A stretch of DNA of 64,000 bases. Origin: Burkholderia sp. BCC0322. Its GTDB lineage: Bacteria; Pseudomonadota; Gammaproteobacteria; Burkholderiales; Burkholderiaceae. The notes under the pieces are model-generated. The model ran no database searches. It saw nothing but the letters and a program-made list of their open reading frames with translations, and was not told the origin of the DNA. The DNA lies in contig NZ_CADFDU010000002.1 in assembly GCF_902833045.1 (NCBI RefSeq), forward strand, positions 496,001 through 560,000. The letters are read 5' to 3'. The stretch's first letter is position 1. Every line of letters begins with the position of its first letter. Positions 43,416 through 52,734 of this stretch are shown one piece after another. Position numbers and translations under genes: made by a program.

Positions 43416-44885
43416 TCAGTTTTCTTCTTCGAGCCAGCAGGTGTCGTGCTGCGCGAGCATCGCGCTCGCCGCGGCCGGCCCCCAGGTGCCCGCCGCGTAC
43501 GGCTTCGGCGGCTTCAGCGAGCGCGCCCATTCGTTCAGGATCGGCTCGACCCAGCGCCAAGCGGCTTCCTGCTCGTCGCGACGCACGAACAGCGCGAGCC
43601 GGCCGTTGATCACGTCGAGCAGCAGGCGCTGGTACGCCTCCATCTGCCCTTCCTTGAAGAACCGGTCGAACGCGAGGTCGAGGTGCACGCTCGCGAGGTT
43701 CATCCCTTCGCCGGGCTGCTTCGCGAGGCAGTACAGGCGGATCGTCTCGTTCGGCTGCAGCCGGATCACGAGGCGGTTCGAGCCGGGACGCAGCGCGGTG
43801 GGGCCGAGCGCCGAATGCGGCACCGGGCGGAAATTGACGACGATCTCCGCGACGCGATCGGCAAGCCGCTTGCCGGTGCGCAGGAAGAACGGCACGCCGG
43901 CCCAGCGCCAGTTCTCGATCTCGACCTTCAGCGCGACGAAGGTTTCGGTCTGGCTGTCGGGCTTCACGCCCGGCTCGGTCGCGTAGGCCGGCACCTGCGC
44001 GCCCTTGATCACGCCCGCATGATACTGGCCGCGCACGGCAACCTTGCCGATGTCGCGCGGATCGACCGGCTTCAGCGCGCGCAGCACGCGCAGCTTCTCG
44101 TCGCGCACCGAATCGGAATCCATCGAATGCGGCGGCTCCATCGCGACGATCGACAGCAACTGCAGCAGGTGGTTCTGCACCATGTCGCGCAGCGCGCCCG
44201 TATTGTCGTAGAAATCGCCGCGCGCCTCGACACCGAGCTCCTCGGCGATCGTGATCTGGATGCTCTCGACCCATTCGCGGCGCCACAGCGGCTCGAACAG
44301 CGCATTGCCGAAGCGCAGCGCGAGCAGGTTCTGCACGGGTTCCTTGCCGAGGTAGTGGTCGATCCGGTAGATCTGGCCTTCCGCGAAGATCTCGCCGACC
44401 GCGTCGTTGATCGCGTTCGACGACTTCAGGTCGTAGCCGAGCGGCTTCTCGAGCACGATGCGCGAGCCTTCGCTCAGGCCGACCGATGCGAGTGCGTTGC
44501 AGATCGGCACGAACAGCGACGGGCCCGTCGCGAGATAGAACACGCGGATGCCGGGCAGCGATGCGATCGCGTCGCGCAGCACGGCGTAGTCTTCCGCGCG
44601 GCCGAGGTCGAGCTTCACGTACTCGATGCGCTGGAGAAAGGACTTCCACGCGGCTTCGTCGAAGGCCTTGCCGGCCGCCTTGACCGCATGCGGCTTCACA
44701 TGCGTGTCGACCCACTCGAGATAACCCGCCTGATCCGATTCGTGCCGTGCCACGGCGACGATCCGGCCGCTTTCCGCCAGCATGTTCGCACGATGCGCCT
44801 CGAACAGCGCGGGCAGGATCTTGCGCATCGACAGATCGCCGGTGCCGCCGAAAAGTACGAAGGTAAAGCTGGAATCGGTATGCAT
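43416..44885 (-). CDS. zwf: Glucose-6-phosphate 1-dehydrogenase
   Basis: A 489-residue NADP(H)-linked enzyme. Motifs: FVLFGGTGDLSMRKILPALF (nucleotide site), the active-site signature YRIDHYLGKEPVQNLLALRFGN (IDHYLGKE is diagnostic) and the C-terminal LFVRRDEQEAAWRWVEPIL. It converts glucose 6-phosphate to the lactone for Pgl. It is the first gene of the operon and is divergent from the ABC transporter, with a HexR-like palindrome in the intervening 430 bp. Confidence 0.97.
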   Translation of the reverse strand: MHTDSSFTFVLFGGTGDLSMRKILPALFEAHRANMLAESGRIVAVARHESDQAGYLEWVDTHVKPHAVKAAGKAFDEAAWKSFLQRIEYVKLDLGRAEDYAVLRDAIASLPGIRVFYLATGPSLFVPICNALASVGLSEGSRIVLEKPLGYDLKSSNAINDAVGEIFAEGQIYRIDHYLGKEPVQNLLALRFGNALFEPLWRREWVESIQITIAEELGVEARGDFYDNTGALRDMVQNHLLQLLSIVAMEPPHSMDSDSVRDEKLRVLRALKPVDPRDIGKVAVRGQYHAGVIKGAQVPAYATEPGVKPDSQTETFVALKVEIENWRWAGVPFFLRTGKRLADRVAEIVVNFRPVPHSALGPTALRPGSNRLVIRLQPNETIRLYCLAKQPGEGMNLASVHLDLAFDRFFKEGQMEAYQRLLLDVINGRLALFVRRDEQEAAWRWVEPILNEWARSLKPPKPYAAGTWGPAAASAMLAQHDTCWLEEEN

Positions 44886-44942
44886 GTGTCTCCGCCGGTT
44901 TTGGGGTGCTGGGAAGCGATCCGTAGTGCGATAAAAATATTT

Positions 44943-44971
44943 TTGACACTGAATTGTAGTTTAACTACAAT
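44943..44971 (+). promoter_or_regulatory. Sigma-70 promoter for the sugar ABC operon
   Basis: TTGACA (44943-44948), a 17-bp spacer, then TACAAT (44966-44971). This is the strongest consensus promoter in the window. It points at the gtsABCD-like operon. Confidence 0.72.
44954..44970. promoter_or_regulatory. HexR-type operator (inverted repeat)
   Basis: A perfect 8-bp inverted repeat TTGTAGTT-T-AACTACAA, matching the shape of the published HexR sites (TTGTAAT-www-ATTACAA type). It covers the spacer and five of six -10 bases of the plus-strand promoter, so binding would block RNA polymerase. The fused glk-hexR gene in this window encodes the likely binder, which could also control zwf on the other side. 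Confidence 0.65.
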
Positions 44972-45316
44972 CCGCCGCAAGGGGTAGCACCTGGGTGAAG
45001 AAAAAAAGAAGTGCGGTCGATGAACTGCGCGAGCTTCGCCTTCGGGAGCGCCTTGTGCCGAATGTTATCGGACATTGACGGCGCGCATCGTCAGCGCGAC
45101 GTCGGCCCCGGGCTTGCGCCGCATCATCGCGGCGGGCCAGAAACACAAAGAGGAGACACGCCGTTGAATCTCGATTCACGCTTTCTGTAAGAGCCCGGCC
45201 GGTCATCGGCCCCGTACGCTGCATGCGTCCCGCGGCTCGATTTCCCCGTCGTTATCAAGAAGCCGGTTCCCGGTCAGGGAACCTCACGAGTTGATTCAGT
45301 CTGGAGGAGATAAGTA

Positions 45317-46564
45317 ATGAAAGTTCGCTCGATCATGGGCGCGCTCTGCGCCGCAGGCCTGATGGCTGGCGCCGTGGCGGCGCAGGCAGCCGAGAATGTG
45401 ACGGTGCTGCACTGGTGGACCTCGGGCGGCGAGTCGAAGGCCGTCGGCGTGCTGAAGGACGACTTGCAGAAGCAGGGCTACGTGTGGAAGGACTTCGCGG
45501 TCGCAGGCGGTGCCGGTGCCGCGGCGATGACCGCGCTGAAGACCAAGGTGATCAGCGGCGACGCACCGTCGGCCGCGCAGATCAAGGGCCCGCTGATCCA
45601 GGACTGGGCCGACCAGGGCGTGCTCGTCAACATCGATTCCGCTGCCGGCGACTGGAAGCAGAACCTGCCGCCGGAAATCGACAAGATCATCAAGTACAAG
45701 GGCCACACCGTCGCGGCGCCGTTCTCGGTGCACCGCGTGAACTGGCTGTACATCAACAAGGCCGCGCTCGACAAGGTCGGCGCGAAGGTGCCGACCACCT
45801 GGCCTGAATTCTTCGCGGTGGCCGACAAGCTGAAGGCCGCGGGCATCCAGCCGGTCGCGATGGGCGGCCAGCCGTGGCAGGACCTGACGCTGTGGGAAGA
45901 CGTCGTGCTGTCGCAGGGCCCGGCGTTCTACAAGAAGGCGCTGGTCGACCTCGACCAGGCGACGCTGACGTCGCCGCAGATGCTGTCCGTGTTCGACACG
46001 GTGCGCAAGATCCAGGGCTATTTCGATACCGGCCGTAACGGCCGCGACTGGAACCTCGCGACCGCGATGGTGATCAACGGCAAGGCCGGCATGCAGTTCA
46101 TGGGCGACTGGGCGAAGGGCGAGTTCGAGAACGCCGGCAAGAAGGCGGGCAAGGACTACATCTGCGCGGCGGTGCCGGGCACGGCGAATTCGTACACGTT
46201 CAACGTCGATTCGTTCGTGTTCTTCCAGCAGAAGGGCGAGAAGGCGGCGACGCCGGGCCAGCTCGCGCTCGCGAAGACGATCATGACGCCGGACTTCCAG
46301 GAGCAGTTCAGCCTGCTGAAGGGGTCGGTGCCGGTGCGCCTCGGCGTCAAGATGGACAAGTTCGACGACTGCGCGAAGAAGTCGTATGCCGACGAGCAGA
46401 CCGCGATCAAGTCGGGCGGCTTCGTGCCGTCGCTCGCACACGGGATGGCGCAGAGCGATGCGACCGCCGGCGCGATCACGGATGTCGTGACGAAGTTCAT
46501 GAACTCGCAGCAGGATTCGAAGAGCGCGGTCGCCGCGCTCGCGAAGGCCGCGAAGGTCAAGTAA
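45317..46564 (+). CDS. Sugar ABC transporter substrate-binding protein (glucose/mannose-type)
   Basis: A 415-residue family 1 solute-binding protein. The signal peptide is MKVRSIMGALCAAGLMAGAVAAQA (cleavage near residue 24). The mature part has VTVLHWWTSGGESKAVGVLKDDLQKQGY and later AAPFSVHRVNWLYINKAALDKVG, closely resembling GtsA of Pseudomonas glucose uptake. It opens a four-gene operon with two permeases and an ATPase, downstream of a HexR-type operator. The GGAGG-like site GGAGGAGATAAGTA precedes the start. A hairpin follows the gene. Confidence 0.93.
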   Translation: MKVRSIMGALCAAGLMAGAVAAQAAENVTVLHWWTSGGESKAVGVLKDDLQKQGYVWKDFAVAGGAGAAAMTALKTKVISGDAPSAAQIKGPLIQDWADQGVLVNIDSAAGDWKQNLPPEIDKIIKYKGHTVAAPFSVHRVNWLYINKAALDKVGAKVPTTWPEFFAVADKLKAAGIQPVAMGGQPWQDLTLWEDVVLSQGPAFYKKALVDLDQATLTSPQMLSVFDTVRKIQGYFDTGRNGRDWNLATAMVINGKAGMQFMGDWAKGEFENAGKKAGKDYICAAVPGTANSYTFNVDSFVFFQQKGEKAATPGQLALAKTIMTPDFQEQFSLLKGSVPVRLGVKMDKFDDCAKKSYADEQTAIKSGGFVPSLAHGMAQSDATAGAITDVVTKFMNSQQDSKSAVAALAKAAKVK

Positions 46565-46575
46565 CGCGCGACAGG

Positions 46576-46612
46576 CGCCCGGCCGGACACGCTTCATCGG
46601 CCGGGCGTTTTT
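46576..46612 (+). terminator. Intra-operon hairpin with T run after the binding-protein gene
   Basis: Perfect 10-bp stem CGCCCGGCCG / CGGCCGGGCG with a 12-nt loop and TTTTT. It lies between the binding-protein gene and the first permease. Partial termination or 3' protection here would give more binding protein than permease, as is common in ABC operons. Confidence 0.75.
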
Positions 46613-46702
46613 GCATGTGCAGCAAACGGGCTCGCCCGCGGGCTCGTGCCGTACCTGGCGCCGGCCCGGCCTGCGTCGCCCTCGTTCCAGGAGTCGAATC
46701 AA

Positions 46703-47641
46703 GTGGCTGCCCCTCTTAGCGGAAACGGATCCGGCGCTGCCGCCGCACGGCGTACGTCGCCGATGTCGGCGTTCGCCGATCGCTGGATCCCGAAGCTCGT
46801 GCTTGCGCCGAGCGTCGCGATCGCCGTGGTGTTCATCTACGGCTTCATCCTGATTACCGGCTATCTGTCGCTGACCAATTCGCGACTGCTGCCGAACTAC
46901 GAATTCGACGGCTTCGGCCGTTACACGGACCTGTTCCAGAACGACGTGTGGTGGACCTCCGCCGCGAACCTCGGCTGGTTCGGGATTCCGTTCATCGCGA
47001 TCTGCGTCGCGCTCGGGCTGTTCCTCGCGATCCTGCTCGACCAGCGGATCCGCAACGAAGGCGCACTGCGCGCGGTCTTCCTGTATCCGATGGCGCTGTC
47101 GTTCATCGTGACCGGCACCGCGTGGCAGTGGATCCTGAACCCGGGCCTCGGCCTCGAGAAGGTGATGCACGACTGGGGCTGGACGGGCTTCTCGTTCGGC
47201 TGGCTCGACGATCCGGACAAGGCGATCTTCTGCGTGGTGATCGCGGCCGTGTGGCAGTCGACCGGCTTCGTGATGGCGCTGTTCCTGGCAGGGCTGCGCG
47301 GCGTCGACGCGGAGATCTTCAAGGCCGCGCAGGTCGACGGCGCGACGCTGCCGACCATCTACCGCAAGATCGTGATCCCGAGCATGCGCCCGGTGTTCTT
47401 CTCGGTGCTGCTGATCCTCTGCCACATCACGATCAAGACCTTCGACCTCGTCGTCGCGCTGACGGCAGGCGGCCCGGGCACGTCGTCGTCGCTGCCGGCC
47501 ATGTTCATGTACACGTTTTCGTTCAACCGCGGCCAGCTCGGGCTCGGCGCGGCGTCGTCGGTGATGATGCTCGCGACCGTGGTCGCGGTGCTGGTGCCGC
47601 TGATGTATATGGAATCGAGGAGCACCCGCAATGCAGCCTAA
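46703..47641 (+). CDS. Sugar ABC transporter permease (MalF/UgpA-like)
   Basis: A 312-residue inner-membrane subunit with about six helices. The family EAA loop is AAQVDGATLPTIYRKIVIPSMRPVF. WIPKLVLAPSVAIAVVFIYGFIL is helix 1. I start at GTG 46703, with AGGAG about ten bases upstream. The in-frame ATG at 46646 would add a non-conserved leader overlapping the terminator region. It overlaps the next permease gene by 11 bp. Confidence 0.92.
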   Translation: MAAPLSGNGSGAAAARRTSPMSAFADRWIPKLVLAPSVAIAVVFIYGFILITGYLSLTNSRLLPNYEFDGFGRYTDLFQNDVWWTSAANLGWFGIPFIAICVALGLFLAILLDQRIRNEGALRAVFLYPMALSFIVTGTAWQWILNPGLGLEKVMHDWGWTGFSFGWLDDPDKAIFCVVIAAVWQSTGFVMALFLAGLRGVDAEIFKAAQVDGATLPTIYRKIVIPSMRPVFFSVLLILCHITIKTFDLVVALTAGGPGTSSSLPAMFMYTFSFNRGQLGLGAASSVMMLATVVAVLVPLMYMESRSTRNAA

Positions 47642-48488
47642 GATGACGATCAGCCGGGCAGTGATCTACGCGGCGCTGATCCTGTTCGCGCTGTATTTCC
47701 TGTTCCCGATCTACGTGATGCTGTCGACGTCGTTCAAGGATCTCGACCAGCTGCGCACCGGCAACCTGCTGACGCCGCCCACCACATGGACCGTCGACCC
47801 GTGGGTGAAGGCCTGGAGCGGGGCGTGCACCGGCGTGCGCTGCGACGGCATGAAGCCGTTCTTCCTGAACTCGCTGCAGATGGTGATCCCGGCCGTGCTG
47901 ATCTCGTCGCTGATCGGCGCGTTCAACGGCTACGTGCTCACGCACTGGCGCTTTCGCGGCGCGGATGCGCTGTTCACGATGATGCTGGTCGGCTGCTTCA
48001 TCCCGTTCCAGGTGATCCTGCTGCCGATGGCGCGCCTGCAGGGGATGCTCGGCCTCGCCAATACGATTCCGGGCCTCGTGTTCGTGCACGTCGTGTACGG
48101 CATCGCGTTCACGACGATGTTCTTCCGCAACTTCTATGTGAGCGTGCCGGCCGAACTGGTGAAGGCCGCGCGCATCGACGGCGCGGGCTTCTTCACGATC
48201 TTCACGAAGATCCTGCTGCCGGTGTCGCTGCCGATCTTCATGGTGTGCCTGATCTGGCAGTTCACGCAGATCTGGAACGACTTCCTGTTCGGGATCGTGT
48301 TCTCCGGCGTCGATTCGATGCCGATCACGGTTGCGCTGAACAACCTCGTCAACACGTCGACGGGCGTGAAGGAATACAACGTCGACATGGCCGGCGCGAT
48401 CATCGCCGCGCTGCCGACGCTGCTCGTCTACATCGTCGCCGGCCGCTACTTCGTGCGCGGGCTGACGGCGGGCGCGGTGAAGGGGTAA
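47631..48488 (+). CDS. Sugar ABC transporter permease (MalG/UgpE-like)
   Basis: A 285-residue second permease subunit. It has FLFPIYVMLSTSFKDLDQL (periplasmic loop after helix 1) and the EAA loop AELVKAARIDGAGFFTIFTKILLPVSLP. It starts within the preceding gene's 3' end, using GAGGAG as the ribosome site, which indicates coupled synthesis of the two permeases. Closely resembles GtsC. Confidence 0.93.
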   Translation: MQPKMTISRAVIYAALILFALYFLFPIYVMLSTSFKDLDQLRTGNLLTPPTTWTVDPWVKAWSGACTGVRCDGMKPFFLNSLQMVIPAVLISSLIGAFNGYVLTHWRFRGADALFTMMLVGCFIPFQVILLPMARLQGMLGLANTIPGLVFVHVVYGIAFTTMFFRNFYVSVPAELVKAARIDGAGFFTIFTKILLPVSLPIFMVCLIWQFTQIWNDFLFGIVFSGVDSMPITVALNNLVNTSTGVKEYNVDMAGAIIAALPTLLVYIVAGRYFVRGLTAGAVKG

Positions 48489-48600
48489 GCGCGGCTTCAT
48501 CCGATACGACGAACCGGCCGCGCTTCGCGCGCGGCGCATCGAAACGAACCCGACGCGGCGCCGGAGTGCGCCGCGCGAGACGAGACAGAGGATTCACAGC

Positions 48601-49719
48601 ATGGCAAGCCTTTCCATCCGTGACGTGTACAAGACCTACCCGAACGGGGTGCCGGTCCTGAAGGGTGTCGACATCGAGATCGAGGACGGACAGTTCCTGA
48701 TCCTGGTCGGCGGGTCGGGCTGCGGGAAGTCGACGCTGCTCAACATGATTGCCGGGCTCGAAACCGTGACGAGCGGCGAGATCTGCATCGACGGCAAGGT
48801 CGTCAACGACCTGTCGCCGAAGGATCGCGACATCGCGATGGTGTTCCAGTCGTATGCGCTGTATCCGTCGATGACGGTGCGCGAGAACATCTCGTTCGGC
48901 CTGAACATCCGCAAGGTGCCGAAGAGCGAACAGCAGCAGATCGTCGACCGCGTGTCGCAGATGCTGCAGATCCAGCACCTGCTCGATCGCAAGCCGGGCC
49001 AGCTGTCGGGCGGCCAGCGCCAGCGTGTCGCGATGGGCCGTGCGCTCGCGCGCGATCCGTCGCTGTTCCTGTTCGACGAGCCGCTGTCGAACCTCGACGC
49101 GAAGCTGCGCATCGAGATGCGCGCGGAAATCAAGCTGCTGCACCAGCGCCTCGGCACGACGATCGTCTACGTGACGCACGACCAGATCGAGGCGATGACG
49201 CTCGGCGACCGGATCGCGGTGATGAAGGACGGTGTCGTCCAGCAGTTCGGCGCGCCGCAGGACATCTACGATTCGCCGTCGAACCTGTTCGTCGCGGGCT
49301 TCATCGGCGCGCCGCCGATGAACTTCATCAACGGCAAGCTGGTCGAGCAGGGCAGCGGGATCGCGCTCGAGATCGACACGGGCGTCAAGCGCGGCGCGCT
49401 GAACCTGCCGTTCGACGCGGCGAAGCTGAAGTCGCACGTCGGCCGTGAGGTGATCCTCGGCCTGCGCCCGGAGCGCATCACCGACGTGCGCCACGCGCAC
49501 AACGGCGACGCGTCGCACCTGCAGCCGTTCGACGTGCGCGTCGACGTGACCGAGCCGACCGGGCCGGACACGCACGTGTTCGCGCAGGTGAACGGCAAGC
49601 GCATCGTGAGCCGCGTACATCCGGCCGCGAACCCGCAGCCGGGGCAGACGCAGTCGCTGCTGTTCGACGTGTCGAAGGCGGTGCTGTTCGATCCGGCGTC
49701 GGAAGAGCGGATCGCGTAA
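48601..49719 (+). CDS. Sugar ABC transporter ATP-binding protein (UgpC/MsmX-like)
   Basis: A 372-residue CUT1-type ATPase. Walker A is GGSGCGKST (residues 38-46), signature LSGGQRQRVAMGRALARD, Walker B LFLFDEPLSNLDAKLR, H-loop YVTHDQIEAMTLGDR. The C-terminal 130 residues form the TOBE/MalK-like regulatory domain (LGLRPERITDV). It completes the four-component glucose/mannose-type importer. An intrinsic terminator with a UUCG loop follows. Confidence 0.95.
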   Translation: MASLSIRDVYKTYPNGVPVLKGVDIEIEDGQFLILVGGSGCGKSTLLNMIAGLETVTSGEICIDGKVVNDLSPKDRDIAMVFQSYALYPSMTVRENISFGLNIRKVPKSEQQQIVDRVSQMLQIQHLLDRKPGQLSGGQRQRVAMGRALARDPSLFLFDEPLSNLDAKLRIEMRAEIKLLHQRLGTTIVYVTHDQIEAMTLGDRIAVMKDGVVQQFGAPQDIYDSPSNLFVAGFIGAPPMNFINGKLVEQGSGIALEIDTGVKRGALNLPFDAAKLKSHVGREVILGLRPERITDVRHAHNGDASHLQPFDVRVDVTEPTGPDTHVFAQVNGKRIVSRVHPAANPQPGQTQSLLFDVSKAVLFDPASEERIA

Positions 49720-49748
49720 CGGTGCGCGCGCGCTGAATGAAGCGAGGA

Positions 49749-49773
49749 GGGGCCGTCTTCGGACGGCCCCTTT
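49749..49773. terminator. Terminator of the sugar ABC operon
   Basis: Stem GGGGCCGTC / GACGGCCCC closed by a TTCG tetraloop and followed by TTTGCCTTT. It lies 30 bp past the ATPase stop. Confidence 0.8.
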
Positions 49774-49805
49774 GCCTTTGCGCTGCGCTGTCGCTGCGTT
49801 GGCGG

Positions 49806-50429
49806 TCAGTGCGGCAGCCGCACGTCGAACTTGAACGTCGCGAGCCGTGCGACGAGGATGAAGCCGGTCGCGAGCAGCACGCTGTACACCGAGTCGAACT
49901 GCAGCCACGCGAGCAGCAGGTAGAACCAGCAGCCGACGAACGCGCAGGTCGCGTACGGCCGCGAATCGCGCAGGATCAGCGGGATGTCGTTGCACAGCAC
50001 GTCGCGTACGATCCCGCCGACCACGCCGGTGATCACGCCCATCATCACCGCGATGAAGCGCGGCATCTCGGCATCGAGCGCGATCGCCGTGCCCGAGATG
50101 CTGAAGATCCCGAGCCCGATCGCATCGGCGACGAGCAGCAACCGTTCGGCCGACAGCCGCGACAACATTCGCAGCACGAACGGCGCGAACAGCGCGAGCA
50201 CGAAGATCGCGATCACATAGTCGTCGTGCACGACCCAGTAGAACGGCCGGCGCTCGAGCAGGATGTCGCGCAGCGTGCCGCCGCCGAACGCGGTGGCGAG
50301 CGCGACGACGAACGTGCCGACCGAGTCGAGGCGGTTCTTGCGCGCCTCGATGAAGCCCGAGATCGCAAAGGCCAGCGTGGCGATCGCTTCCAGTATCGCG
50401 ATCGCGAGCGTCAGCCTAGGATGCGGCAC
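49806..50429 (-). CDS. TRIC/YadS-type membrane protein
   Basis: A 207-residue seven-helix protein with the duplicated UPF0126/TRIC domain: FAISGFIEARKNRLDSVGTFVVALATAFGGGTLRDILLERRPFYWV (glycine-rich, in pieces) and FSISGTAIALDAEMPRFIAVMMGVITGVVGGIVRDVLCNDIP (second repeat). Prokaryotic TRIC homologues are monovalent cation channels. I start at GTG 50429; the frame reaching 50498 overlaps the Smr gene more and adds a Cys/Arg-rich non-family leader. It overlaps the Smr gene by 14 bp. Confidence 0.85.
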   Translation of the reverse strand: MPHPRLTLAIAILEAIATLAFAISGFIEARKNRLDSVGTFVVALATAFGGGTLRDILLERRPFYWVVHDDYVIAIFVLALFAPFVLRMLSRLSAERLLLVADAIGLGIFSISGTAIALDAEMPRFIAVMMGVITGVVGGIVRDVLCNDIPLILRDSRPYATCAFVGCWFYLLLAWLQFDSVYSVLLATGFILVARLATFKFDVRLPH

Positions 50430-51195
50430 GCGGCCCCCGGTCGCCAGGCGCCGCGAACGGCTGCAGCAGCACCAGCACCGCGCCCGCGCCGCCGTCATGG
50501 CCGCGCGCCTCGCAGAACGCGATCACTTCTTCCTTCTGCACGAGCCACGCGCGCACCTTGCCTTTCAGCACGGGTTCCTTGCCGATCGAGCCGAGCCCCT
50601 TGCCGTGGATCACGCGCAGGCAGCGCAGCCCTTTCTTGCCGGCTTCGCGGATGAACTCGGCGAGCGCGTCGCGCGCCTCGTCGCGCCGCATCCCGTGCAG
50701 GTCGATCTGGGCCTGCACGATCCAGGCGCCGCTGCGCAGCTTGCGCACGACATCGCGGCTGATGCCGGGACGGTGGTAGTACAGCGAGTCGTCGCTGTCG
50801 AGCAGCGTCTCGGGATCGAATTCGTCGGACAGCGTCGCGTTCAGCACGGCTTCCTCGTCGCGCTGCGTCTGCTTCGGCACCGGGTCGGGCGGCGTGCGGC
50901 CGGCCGCCGCGCGCGGCGGCGCCTTCAGCGGCTGGATCGCGCCGATCTCGTTGCGGAACAGGTTCGCGTCGGCTTCCGCCTTGCGCTCGGCCTTGGCCGT
51001 TTCGATGCGCTCGCGGTCGCGGCGATCGGCTTCGCCTTGCAGCGACTTGCGCAGCGCGCCGAGGCCGGCGAGCCCCTGGCCGCGCAACGCGGCGGGATCG
51101 GGCGCGGGCGCCGGTGCAGCGGGCGCGGGGTTCGTGGGACGGGCGGCGATCTGCCGCTTCGCGGGATCGCTCGGATGGGGCTGGTTCTTCGCCAT
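50416..51195 (-). CDS. Smr-domain protein
   Basis: A 259-residue protein with a C-terminal Smr domain (IDLHGMRRDEARDALAEFI, RCLRVIHGKGLGS), the fold of MutS2-type nucleases that cleave branched DNA or mRNA/ribosome targets. The N-terminal 100 residues are Pro/Ala-rich and then charged. Substrate unknown for this type of stand-alone bacterial Smr protein. The start at 51195 is the first methionine of the conserved part (MAKNQPHPSDP). Confidence 0.87.
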   Translation of the reverse strand: MAKNQPHPSDPAKRQIAARPTNPAPAAPAPAPDPAALRGQGLAGLGALRKSLQGEADRRDRERIETAKAERKAEADANLFRNEIGAIQPLKAPPRAAAGRTPPDPVPKQTQRDEEAVLNATLSDEFDPETLLDSDDSLYYHRPGISRDVVRKLRSGAWIVQAQIDLHGMRRDEARDALAEFIREAGKKGLRCLRVIHGKGLGSIGKEPVLKGKVRAWLVQKEEVIAFCEARGHDGGAGAVLVLLQPFAAPGDRGPRAAS

Positions 51196-51234
51196 GATTC
51201 GGTACGCAGAGCAGGCGCGTTCGGGCGCGCGGGC

Positions 51235-51266
51235 AAAAAAAAGCCGCTGCACGGCGGCAGCGGCTT
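51235..51266 (-). terminator. Terminator downstream of trxB
   Basis: Stem AAGCCGCTGC / GCAGCGGCTT with a 6-nt loop, running into eight T on the minus strand. It lies 67 bp past the trxB stop and overlaps the leader of the Smr gene. Confidence 0.85.
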
Positions 51267-51332
51267 GTCCGGCCAGACCCGCTTCGCGGCAGCGGACGCC
51301 ATTGTAGCGCCCGGCGCGACAGGTCTCGCGGC

Positions 51333-52734
<1,402 letters not shown>

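Larger units (their letters stand above)
44886..45316. other. Divergent control region between zwf and the sugar ABC transporter
   Basis: About 430 bp without a gene. It holds a near-consensus plus-strand promoter with a HexR-type palindrome over its spacer and -10 (44943-44971), followed by a long 5' untranslated leader of about 340 nt before the substrate-binding protein at 45317. An AT-rich tract (44928-44948) to the left may hold the minus-strand zwf promoter, but its boxes are not clear. Confidence 0.65.
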
